From the NCBI GenBank assembly GCA_036159995.1, contig JAYYEI010000064.1, positions 1 to 19,450 on the forward strand: DNA of 19,450 bases, read 5' to 3'. This document shows, piece after piece, positions 1 to 7,169 of the stretch (positions are counted from its first letter, which is position 1; each line of letters begins with the position of its first letter). The position numbers were made by a program, and so were the translations under genes. Source of the stretch: UBA8752 sp036159995. Lineage in GTDB: Bacteria > Bacteroidota > Bacteroidia > Flavobacteriales_D > Sanyastnellaceae. The notes under the pieces were generated by a model. It made no database searches. It was given only the letters and a program-made list of their open reading frames with translations, and was not told the origin of the DNA.

Positions 1-3000
1 GAGGTCCGTCGGACAAGAGCTCGTTCCGGTGATCTCGCAGGAACCGTCATCGTCCGTGGCCGCCGGGTTGAAGTTGTCGGCGTCCGGGTAAGTGCATCCC
101 GCCACAATGGGGCTCATGCAGCTTCCGTCATCCTCACCGGCGAACGGGCTGTACTCCGCGGAGAATGGATCCGTACAACCTGCACAGAGACCGCATTCGC
201 CGTAGCACACGGCGTCCAGGATGATCGGGCTGTCCACCACGCTCACCTGACGGTCGCTGTATCCACCGTCGGTGCAATCGCCGGAGATGGTCTCCCAATC
301 TCCACCGTTGCGGTACTTGAAGGCGTAATCCCCGACGCCGAGGATCAGCGTGGCTTGCCACACTCCGTAGCCCATCTCAGTCATCACCGTGGCGGGGTCA
401 CCCCACCCGTTGAACGAACCGGCGATGTCGATGAAGCCGGCCACCTCGATGTTGGAGGCATTCACGCGGAACACGACCTCGAACTGGCAGGAACCGTCGT
501 CGGTGTTGGCGGCGCTGTCATAGTTGATGGCGTCCGGGTTGATACAACCGTTGTAGTTGCACGGTCCCGGATCGGTGGCGTTCTCGTTGTAGTTGTCTGC
601 GTTCGGGTCATCGCAGCCAGGAATCTCCTGGCAGTCGAGCAGGCCGTCACCGTCCGTGTCGGTGTAATCGCAGAGCAAGCTGATGTCACAAGGGTTGGTG
701 AAGCCACAGGCAGACGGATCACCACAACCCGGCGTGAAGCTAGACAGCGGAGCGGCCCAAAGGAACGACGGGCCGAGCACTGGGACAATCGTCTGCCAGA
801 CTCCGTCCTGCTCGGCGAGCGTGAGGATGTTGCCCGCAAGATTGACCGTGAACTGGCCACCGCACATGCCCACTGGAGTGGCGCTGGCGATCGTCACGAG
901 GTCGGCCAACAACCCACCAGTCGGGTCGGTCACGTTGGACATCACGAGCGGTCCGCCCGTTCCATCGCCGAGGAACACACCGTTCACAGCGACGTTGGGG
1001 TTGACCCCTCCGTCGAGCTCACAGCCACCGGCGAGCGGCTCGTTCTCGGTACCGGACAGGGTCAGACCCACGAGCCAGACGTTCTCAGCACCGGTCGGCA
1101 ACGTGGTCTCCATGTAGTCACAGGAACCATCGTCTTCCGTGGCGAAACCGTCGTAGTTGCACGCAATCACATCGGTACAGCCCGGCACCGTCAGGGAGTT
1201 GCCGTCACAGTCGAAGCCTTCGGCGGCGTACTCACAGGAGCCGTCATCCGTCGTGGCCAAGGCGCTGTAGTTGCACGCCGTTTCGTCCGTACAACCGGGG
1301 CCGAGGGCCGCGACGCCGAGGCTCACCGCCAGACGCGGAGCCGTGTAGTTGGTGATCTCGTTGATCCAGTAAGCGGCTTCGGCCGGACCCATGGTCGGGT
1401 TCAGCGTCAGCTGCGTGGCCGCAATGTTCGTGCCGTTGAGGCCGTCGACGAACTCGGTCGTCGCGACATCCCACCACTGCCAGGGAGCACCGTCGAAGGG
1501 CTCGGTCGGAGCGCCGTCCACGTAGTTGTTGAGCACCGGGAACAGACCGTCCCAGCCTTGGTTGCCATAGGCGACAGCCGGGTCCGGCAAGCCGATGTCA
1601 GCAAACACAGCGTTGTTGTTCGTCGCGTAACCGTTGATCTCGGAGTGGATGTCGTAGGCACCGCTCACCTCCACGACGGGCTCGTTGGTCGTCGGAACGA
1701 TGAGGACTCCCGTGGTGTACGGAGCAAACTGGTCGTGCGGACCCTGGAAGCTCACCGTCGGGACATCTCCCTCGTCGAGCCAGTTCAGGTCACCGAGGGC
1801 ACCGCCCATGTTCATGTTGAAGTTGAAGTCGGAACTGTAGCCTACGTGGTTGGCGATGCAGAGCTGGAAGCCACCGGACGAAGCCGGAGCATACGTGTCG
1901 GTCGTGGCATCGGGATCACCGTGGATGGACTCGATCACCATCGGGATGGAAGAACCGTCACCCGGATCGTAGAAGAACTTGGTGATGGGCGCGCCCATGT
2001 CGTCGAAGATGATGTCGTTGTAGCTGGAGATGCCGGCGGAGGCGAGGGTGATGTAACCCCCGGTTCCTTCACCGAACATGGCAATCTTGTCGGAAGCCAC
2101 CCCGTGCGGGTTGCCGTCCTCGGCAATGGACTTCCGGAAGTAACGGACCGCCGTGCGGCTGTCCTGCACACCGCGGTAGGCGGCCTGGATCAGCTGGAGG
2201 GTCCGCTCGGACTGCGTAGCAGCCGTCGGGTTCCAACCGAGACGGTAATCACAGCTGGCGACCACGTATCCCTTCTTGGCGAACTCGGTACACAGGGCCA
2301 CCGCACAGGAGTCCGTCCGGTTTCCGACTGCGCTTCCGTTCACATACTGCGGCAAGAAGTTTCCGGTGTGGAAGTAGAGAATGAGCGGGCGATCCGTCTC
2401 GGTATCCCCAGCAGGCTCATAGATGTCGCAAATCAGATCCTCCGGACCGGGAGGCAGGCCCTGCAGAGCGGGGATGACCGTGATGTTGTTTCCGTAGACC
2501 ACGCCGGACGTGACCTCCACCTCGGAGAACACCTCATCGATGTAGCGCACACCCTGGCTATTGATCTGGCCTTCGGTCAACGTACCGAGGGCAAGGCCCA
2601 TCCGCGGGGTGTTGTAATCCATGATCTGGTCAATCCAGAATAGGGCCTCGGCCTCGCTCATGGTGGGGTTCAGAGAAAGCTGCGTGGCCAAAATGTTGGT
2701 GCCATTGGCATCATCATAGGCCTGAACAGCATCCTCGCTCCACCACTGCCAGGGGCTGCTGTCGAAGGGCTCGGTCGGAGCACCATCCACATAGCTGTTG
2801 AAGACCGGGAAGAGACCGTCCCACCCGTTGTTCACGGCAGCGTGGGGGTCCTCGATGTCGGCATCGGCGAAGACCGCGTTGTTGTTGGCGGCATAGCCAT
2901 TGATCTCCTCATGGATGTGGTAAGCACCGCTCACCTCCACGACCGGCTCATTGGTCGTCGGGACGATGAGCACCGCCGTCTCGTAGGGAGCGAACGGGTC

Positions 3001-3876
3001 GTGCGGGCACTGGACACTGACCATCGGGATGTCTCCCTCATCGAGCCAGTTGAGGTCGCCCAAGGCACCTCCGAGGTTGACCTGGAAGTCGAAGTCGGAG
3101 TCGTAACCGACGTGGTTCGCCATGCAGAGCTGGAAACCACCGGAAGAGGCCGGAGCGTAAGTATCGGTCGTGGCATCCGGGTCACCGTGGATGGACTCGA
3201 TCACCATCGGAATGGACGAACCGTCGCCCGGATCGTAGAAGAACTTCGAGATGGGCATGCCCATGTCGTCGAAGATGATGTCGTTGTAGTCGGCGATGCC
3301 GGAAGAAGCGAGCGTGATGTATCCACCCGTTCCTTCTCCGATGAGACCGATCTGCGCGGTGTTGATTCCATACGGATCACCGTCCTCGGCCACAGACTTC
3401 CGGAAGAAGCGGACGGCCGTGCGGCTGTCCTGGACTCCGCGGTAAGCAGCCTGAATCAGCTGAAGGGTCCGCTCAGCCTGCGTGGCCGCGGTCGGGTTCC
3501 AGCCGAGGCGATAGTCGACACTGGCCACCACATAGCCCATCTTGGCGTAGCGGGTGCAGATTTCGACGGCCGTGCTGTCGGTCTTGGTTCCCAGCGGTCC
3601 GCCGTTGACATAGGGAGGCAGAAAGTTTCCGGTGTGGAAGTAGAGCAACAGCGGACGGTCGGTCTCGGTGTCACCGGTGGGTTCGTAGAGGTCGAGCACG
3701 AGCGGCTGTGGTGCGGGCGGGAGGCCTTGCAGCGCGGTGATGACCGTGATGTTGGTTCCGTACTGGATGTCGGAAGTGACGGTGACGTCGCTGAACACCT
3801 CGTCGAGGTAACGCGTCTGAGCACCGGCAGTCAGGCAGATGGCGAAGGCCGCCAACAAGAGACAGGTTTGCTTCAT
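1..3876 (-). CDS. Large secreted protein: tandem alpha/beta-hydrolase-like domains, Cys-rich modules, starch-binding-like module (C-terminus cut off by window)
   Basis: Reads open for 1,292 codons from an ATG at 3876 to the window edge. Residues 1-20 (MKQTCLLLAAFAICLTAGAQ) form a signal peptide. Residues 22-443 and 444-854 are two copies of an alpha/beta-hydrolase-like domain resembling Bacteroidota carboxylesterases, each with an oxyanion-loop-like HTGNFLP (His81 and His503), GYVVAS-DYRLGWNP and an elbow-like GEGTGGYIT (180 and 602). From residue 862 come seven Cys-rich modules of the GCTDETACNY...DDGSC type. Two of them sit ahead of an unrecognised segment (about 900-1030), and a starch-binding-like module (VAGSFNGW type, here IAGSFNGWG) lies at about 1130-1225. 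The normal Ser of GxSxG is Gly in both copies, so esterase activity is doubtful. An in-frame ATG at 3888 would add four residues (MDQT) before the same signal peptide. A T9SS sorting domain is expected beyond the edge but is not seen. Family placement is fairly sure; function is not. Confidence 0.85.
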   Translation of the reverse strand, partial: MKQTCLLLAAFAICLTAGAQTRYLDEVFSDVTVTSDIQYGTNITVITALQGLPPAPQPLVLDLYEPTGDTETDRPLLLYFHTGNFLPPYVNGGPLGTKTDSTAVEICTRYAKMGYVVASVDYRLGWNPTAATQAERTLQLIQAAYRGVQDSRTAVRFFRKSVAEDGDPYGINTAQIGLIGEGTGGYITLASSGIADYNDIIFDDMGMPISKFFYDPGDGSSIPMVIESIHGDPDATTDTYAPASSGGFQLCMANHVGYDSDFDFQVNLGGALGDLNWLDEGDIPMVSVQCPHDPFAPYETAVLIVPTTNEPVVEVSGAYHIHEEINGYAANNNAVFADADIEDPHAAVNNGWDGLFPVFNSYVDGAPTEPFDSSPWQWWSEDAVQAYDDANGTNILATQLSLNPTMSEAEALFWIDQIMDYNTPRMGLALGTLTEGQINSQGVRYIDEVFSEVEVTSGVVYGNNITVIPALQGLPPGPEDLICDIYEPAGDTETDRPLILYFHTGNFLPQYVNGSAVGNRTDSCAVALCTEFAKKGYVVASCDYRLGWNPTAATQSERTLQLIQAAYRGVQDSRTAVRYFRKSIAEDGNPHGVASDKIAMFGEGTGGYITLASAGISSYNDIIFDDMGAPITKFFYDPGDGSSIPMVIESIHGDPDATTDTYAPASSGGFQLCIANHVGYSSDFNFNMNMGGALGDLNWLDEGDVPTVSFQGPHDQFAPYTTGVLIVPTTNEPVVEVSGAYDIHSEINGYATNNNAVFADIGLPDPAVAYGNQGWDGLFPVLNNYVDGAPTEPFDGAPWQWWDVATTEFVDGLNGTNIAATQLTLNPTMGPAEAAYWINEITNYTAPRLAVSLGVAALGPGCTDETACNYSALATTDDGSCEYAAEGFDCDGNSLTVPGCTDVIACNYDGFATEDDGSCDYMETTLPTGAENVWLVGLTLSGTENEPLAGGCELDGGVNPNVAVNGVFLGDGTGGPLVMSNVTDPTGGLLADLVTIASATPVGMCGGQFTVNLAGNILTLAEQDGVWQTIVPVLGPSFLWAAPLSSFTPGCGDPSACGFTNPCDISLLCDYTDTDGDGLLDCQEIPGCDDPNADNYNENATDPGPCNYNGCINPDAINYDSAANTDDGSCQFEVVFRVNASNIEVAGFIDIAGSFNGWGDPATVMTEMGYGVWQATLILGVGDYAFKYRNGGDWETISGDCTDGGYSDRQVSVVDSPIILDAVCYGECGLCAGCTDPFSAEYSPFAGEDDGSCMSPIVAGCTYPDADNFNPAATDDDGSCEITGTSSCPTDL
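202..489 (-). other. Starch-binding-like (E-set / AMPK-glycogen-binding-like) module in the hydrolase-like protein
   Basis: About 95 residues following a Cys-rich module: FEVVFRVNAS, IAGSFNGWGD, GYGVWQATL and GDYAFKYRNGGDW in that order, ending in a CYGECGLCAGC segment. The beta-sandwich pattern and the FNGW/YAFKY signature resemble CBM20/CBM48-type glycan-binding folds. The amylase at 14231-17185 carries two modules of the same design, with the same trailing Cys-x-x-Cys segment. Glycan binding is inferred from this resemblance. Confidence 0.55.
1315..2547 (-). repeat. Internal tandem duplication, copy B (hydrolase-like domain 2)
   Basis: Second copy, beginning at RYIDEVFSEVEVTS directly after copy A and ending near NYTAPRLAVSLG, after which the Cys-rich modules start. 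The offset to copy A is 1,266 bp over most of its length and 1,269 bp near the 3' end, which implies a one-codon indel around the DPAVAYGNQGWDG segment. Confidence 0.9.
2548..3813 (-). repeat. Internal tandem duplication, copy A (hydrolase-like domain 1)
   Basis: First copy of a 1,266-bp (422-codon) direct repeat inside the hydrolase-like gene, beginning at RYLDEVFSDVTVTS. The nucleotide sequence is closely similar to copy B, for example 31 identical bases at 3259-3289 against 1993-2023, exactly 1,266 bp apart. The reading frame is kept throughout. Confidence 0.9.
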
Positions 3877-3899
3877 GGTTTGGTCCATAGGTTGAATGG

Positions 3900-3907
3900 A
3901 CAAGATA
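3900..3907 (-). promoter_or_regulatory. Weak candidate -7 element for the hydrolase-like gene
   Basis: Reads TATCTTGT on the minus strand, 23 bases before the ATG at 3876. It resembles only loosely the Bacteroidota -7 consensus TAnnTTTG, and no TTG-type -33 element was found at normal spacing. It is listed because similar TATCTTnG boxes precede adk and the amylase gene. Confidence 0.2.
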
Positions 3908-3965
3908 GCCAACGGGCGATGATGCGTGTCCTTATTACACACACTCTTCGTCGACGATGAAAAAA

Positions 3966-3983
3966 GAAATTTGTAGACGTCGA
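3966..3983 (+). promoter_or_regulatory. Intergenic 18-nt repeated motif, copy 1
   Basis: Reads GAAATTTGTAGACGTCGA on the plus strand, in the gap between the hydrolase-like gene start and the receptor gene stop. It differs at one base from 11357-11374 and more loosely resembles 19068-19085. It lies 89 bases before the ATG at 3876, on the opposite strand to that gene. Its function is unknown; a regulator site or a small repeat family is possible. Confidence 0.4.
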
Positions 3984-3999
3984 AAACGCCTCGGAAACA

Positions 4000-6867
4000 T
4001 CAGTTCCGGGTGTCCACCTCATAGAGCAGACTCAGGTACGCCAACCGGCCCACCGTCGGCCCTCCATAGGTCTCGATGTGCAGGTTTTTCAAGACATTCG
4101 ACGCCCCGGCCTTGATGGTCAGGTTGAGCGCATCGATGCGGGCGTTGGCCTGGATGTCGAGCAAATCGAACGTGGGGACGAATCCGGTGAATTGTGGGGA
4201 GCCTTCAAAAACGAAGCCTTGCACCCACTTATAATTCACGCCGAAACCCCATGTACTGGCTTCGCGCAATCGGAGGTCCCGGGTGCTGACCCCCAGATTG
4301 TACTTGTGCTCCGGCGTATTGAAGGCCGGAATGATGGGATCGTCCTCGTCTGTTTTCACCAAGCGGTTCCAGCTGTAGTTGCCGGAAATCATCCAGTGGT
4401 CCCCCACATACCAGTTGGCCCCGATGGAGGCACCCGTGGTGCGGACCGTGTTGATGGAGTTGGCCGCATAGCGGAAGACATCGACCCCGGTGACCGCGTC
4501 CTGGAAATTGGGGTTCTGGAAGAGCACGTCGAGGCCGATGTTGTAGCCGATGAAATGGTTGTACTGGCTGTAGTACCAGCTTCCATCGAGATACAGCCGG
4601 TCCCACAGGGTGGTCCGGTAGCCCACTTCAATCGAGCGCACCTGCTCGGGGCGGAGCGGGGCGATGTTGAAGTACTGCATAGTATCCAGGTTACCGAACG
4701 GCAGTCCATTGGTCGCCGAGATGCTCTCCCGGTAATCGATGAAGCTCGAGAAGGTCACGAGGCTGTCCCGCCCTTGGAGGTTGCCCACGAGGGTGGCCGG
4801 ACCGACATCGAGGTAGAGATACTGGTCGGCGAGCGTGGGGTTTCGCAGGGCGCTGGAGAAACTCACCCGGAAATAATCCTGCTCCCGAGGCTTCCAGACG
4901 AGCGAGGCGGCAGGGGAGAAGACCCAATCGAAGTTCTGGTTCTTGTCGGCCCGGATGGTGGCAGTGGTGATCACCTTGTCCTCCGCAAACCGCTTGCGGG
5001 CACCAGCATATAGACCGACTTCCTGATTGGTGATGACCACTCCGGAGGTGTCACTGAAGATGGTGCCGTCACTGTCCGGGGTGTACCTCCGGAAGTTGGC
5101 GCCGACCCGGATCTCCTCCAGACCATCCACCTCGAAAATGCGCTCGGCGTGCGCGTGGATGAGCGAGGACCGATCATAGAACCGGGTGCCTCCCTCCTCT
5201 TCGTTGTTCTTGGCGGCCACGAGGCGATTGAATTCGGCCTCGAATTCCGGCGTGCCCGGTGTCAGGAAACCCAGCGGATCCTGCGACACATCGGGCAGAC
5301 CGGCGGTACCATTGTTGGTCCAGTTCTCCACCTGCGAGTGCCAGAAGGCCAAGGAATCCGAGTAATCGGAATACCAGCCCTCCACGGCCCCCTCGGGGTA
5401 GCCGAAAATCGGAAAGCCGTAGTTCGGGTCCACTCCGATCTGCTCGAGTTCAGGGTAACTCAGGTTGATGCCCGGCACGATGCTATCGACCCAATACCGG
5501 TAATACACCTTGGAGTAGCTGTAGTCCGAGCGGGCTTCCTCCTGAAGCCGCAGGGCGGTAGCGTACGGGTCGTAACTGTTGCCGGCATCCTCACTCGTGC
5601 GGTAGGCCCGGATGAACCACTTGCCCGGCTTGGAGAGCTGGATCTTGTGCTGGTAGAATTCGATGTCGCGCAGCGAGAACCGGTTGTCCCCCTGATAGAC
5701 CGTCGTGCCGAATCCGCTGTTGAATCCATACACCAGCTCGGCCGACTCATAGGTTTTCTCCGGTTGGAGGCGCAGGTGCAAGGCGGTGCTGACTTTCAGG
5801 TTCTTCGTGCCGTAATCCACGAGGTCGATTTCGCGATAGCCTGTCCGATAGAAGCTGCCGAGTCCCCGGGCATTGGCGCTGTTGTCTCCACTGTAATCGA
5901 AAACAGGACGGTACTCGTCCCCGTAGATGTTCACGGCGTCGAAGCGGCCGGGATTGCCCAGCCCGTCATTGGCAAAGTCCACGGGGTTGTAGTTGTCCGC
6001 CACCCAGTCGTCCGCACTGAAGCGGAAGGCGTTGACCTTGAATCCGAGCACAGGATTGCCGTCCACATCCTCCACGTAGTCGGCGTACCGAAAACCGGTC
6101 TCGGTCAAGTTGCGCTCACCGGCCTTGGCGCTCACGCTGACACCGGGAAAGCGGAAAGGCGACTTGGTCTCCATGGACACCACCCCGTTGAAGGCACCAG
6201 GGCCGTAGAACGCACTGCTCGCTCCGGCCACGATGTCCACCTTCATGACGTCCAATTCCGGAGCGCCGAGAAAGTTGCCAAGGGAGAAGTTGAGTCCGGG
6301 ACTCTGGTTGTCCACCCCATCGATGAGCTGCAGGGAACGCACGGGAGACGTGCTGTTGAAGCCGCGGGTATTGATGATCTTGAATCCCAGGGAGGCACTC
6401 GTCAGGTCGACCCCCTTGAGGTTGCCCAGGCCCTCGTAGAAGTTGCCGCTCGGCGCTTCCTTGATGGCGAGCACATCCATGCTCTCGACGGTGAGGGGCC
6501 CCTGCTTCTGTCGCTCATCGATGCGGGAACCCACCACTTCGGCCTCCTCCATGAGGACGGCGTCGGGCTGCAGCACCGCACGCACCTCATCCGCAGCATT
6601 GCGCACGTCGATGGCCAAGGTGGCGTAGCCAATAAAGCTCACGTTCAACCGCACCGGAAGGGAGGGCACCTCCAAACGGAACCGACCATCGAAATCGGTG
6701 CTGGTTCCCGTGTTGCTCCCCTCGACCAGGACGCCCGCCGCGAACACCGGGTCTCCTGTCTCCCCGTCAATGACTTGACCACGGATGACCGATTGGGCAT
6801 CCACAGTGGAGAAGGCACAAAACACGAGGAACAACAGGGCCAGAAGGCGATAAGTCGAGCGGCACAT
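4000..6867 (-). CDS. TonB-dependent outer-membrane receptor with carboxypeptidase-regulatory-like N-terminal domain
   Basis: A 955-residue outer-membrane beta-barrel importer. The start at 6867 (MCRSTYRLLALLFLVF) is preferred because the signal peptide follows at once and ends VDA|QSV near residue 24; an upstream in-frame ATG at 6900 would add 11 polar residues. Residues 28-105 form the CarboxypepD_reg-like domain (IRGQVIDGETGDPVFAAGV, then DFDGRF and FIGYATL). The plug covers about 110-245, with INTRGFNSTSPVRSLQLIDG and VDIVAGASSAFYGPGAFNGV. The rest is barrel with many aromatic-rich strands, ending LAYLSLLYEVDTRN. In Bacteroidota such proteins take up large or scarce ligands using TonB-ExbBD energy. 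There is no SusD-like lipoprotein next to it, so a SusC role is not supported and the substrate cannot be named. The gap to the upstream S4 gene is 74 bp. Confidence 0.92.
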   Translation of the reverse strand: MCRSTYRLLALLFLVFCAFSTVDAQSVIRGQVIDGETGDPVFAAGVLVEGSNTGTSTDFDGRFRLEVPSLPVRLNVSFIGYATLAIDVRNAADEVRAVLQPDAVLMEEAEVVGSRIDERQKQGPLTVESMDVLAIKEAPSGNFYEGLGNLKGVDLTSASLGFKIINTRGFNSTSPVRSLQLIDGVDNQSPGLNFSLGNFLGAPELDVMKVDIVAGASSAFYGPGAFNGVVSMETKSPFRFPGVSVSAKAGERNLTETGFRYADYVEDVDGNPVLGFKVNAFRFSADDWVADNYNPVDFANDGLGNPGRFDAVNIYGDEYRPVFDYSGDNSANARGLGSFYRTGYREIDLVDYGTKNLKVSTALHLRLQPEKTYESAELVYGFNSGFGTTVYQGDNRFSLRDIEFYQHKIQLSKPGKWFIRAYRTSEDAGNSYDPYATALRLQEEARSDYSYSKVYYRYWVDSIVPGINLSYPELEQIGVDPNYGFPIFGYPEGAVEGWYSDYSDSLAFWHSQVENWTNNGTAGLPDVSQDPLGFLTPGTPEFEAEFNRLVAAKNNEEEGGTRFYDRSSLIHAHAERIFEVDGLEEIRVGANFRRYTPDSDGTIFSDTSGVVITNQEVGLYAGARKRFAEDKVITTATIRADKNQNFDWVFSPAASLVWKPREQDYFRVSFSSALRNPTLADQYLYLDVGPATLVGNLQGRDSLVTFSSFIDYRESISATNGLPFGNLDTMQYFNIAPLRPEQVRSIEVGYRTTLWDRLYLDGSWYYSQYNHFIGYNIGLDVLFQNPNFQDAVTGVDVFRYAANSINTVRTTGASIGANWYVGDHWMISGNYSWNRLVKTDEDDPIIPAFNTPEHKYNLGVSTRDLRLREASTWGFGVNYKWVQGFVFEGSPQFTGFVPTFDLLDIQANARIDALNLTIKAGASNVLKNLHIETYGGPTVGRLAYLSLLYEVDTRN

Positions 6868-6941
6868 GGAAGAGCGAATCTTAGGTGGTGTCCCCGACAC
6901 ACGTCCGGGAAGCGCGGCAATATGCGACGAAATCCCGTCGC

Positions 6942-7169
6942 TCAGGCGGAAACGATGTCCACGCGGAATTGACCGTCAAGCTCCACCACATCACCAGCCC
7001 GAAGTTTCCGCCGCTTGCGGAATTCAACCTCCCCATTGACCTGGACACGCTCCTCCTCCACCGCCCATTTGGCTTCTCCCCCGGTCGCACAAAGGCCCGT
7101 GGCCTTCAGCAATTGCAACAGGTCAATGATGTCGGTGCGCAGAGTGAACGCGATGGTCTCCACGGTCAA
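6942..7169 (-). CDS. Small S4-domain RNA-binding protein
   Basis: A 75-residue protein that is essentially one S4 RNA-binding fold: LLQLLKATGLCATGGEAKWA, then RVQVNGEVEFRKRRKLRAGDVVEL. The pattern (one helix pair, V-x-V-N-G turn, K-R-x-K-L-x-x-G-D) and length match the free-standing S4 proteins of the YbcJ/RlbA/YaaA type, thought to bind structured RNA or ribosomal particles. The start is inferred to be TTG at 7169, because no ATG occurs near the N-terminus; GTG at 7163 is the alternative. With the TTG start it overlaps the E1 stop codon by four bases (TTGA), which suggests translational coupling. It is the last gene of the adk-obgE-E1 block. Confidence 0.82.
   Translation of the reverse strand: MTVETIAFTLRTDIIDLLQLLKATGLCATGGEAKWAVEEERVQVNGEVEFRKRRKLRAGDVVELDGQFRVDIVSA

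Noticed and set aside
355..2643. Long plus-strand open frame (762 codons) opposite the hydrolase-like gene, and a second at 2842-3960
   Set aside because: They are codon-aligned antisense shadows of a GC-rich gene. The minus frame has a signal peptide, recognisable domains and Cys-rich modules, while the plus products are Val/Arg/Gly/His-rich with no motif. The tandem duplication explains why similar shadows appear twice.
3948..3966. Perfect palindrome TCGTCGACGA (3948-3957) and adjacent run of six A considered as a terminator of the receptor gene
   Set aside because: On the minus strand the T-run comes before the palindrome rather than after it, and no stem-loop of useful length lies directly upstream of the T-run. 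It may still be a protein-binding site.
4078..6972. Plus-strand frames of 311 and 607 codons opposite the TonB-dependent receptor
   Set aside because: Antisense shadows: no recognisable domain, and the minus strand has full receptor signatures throughout.
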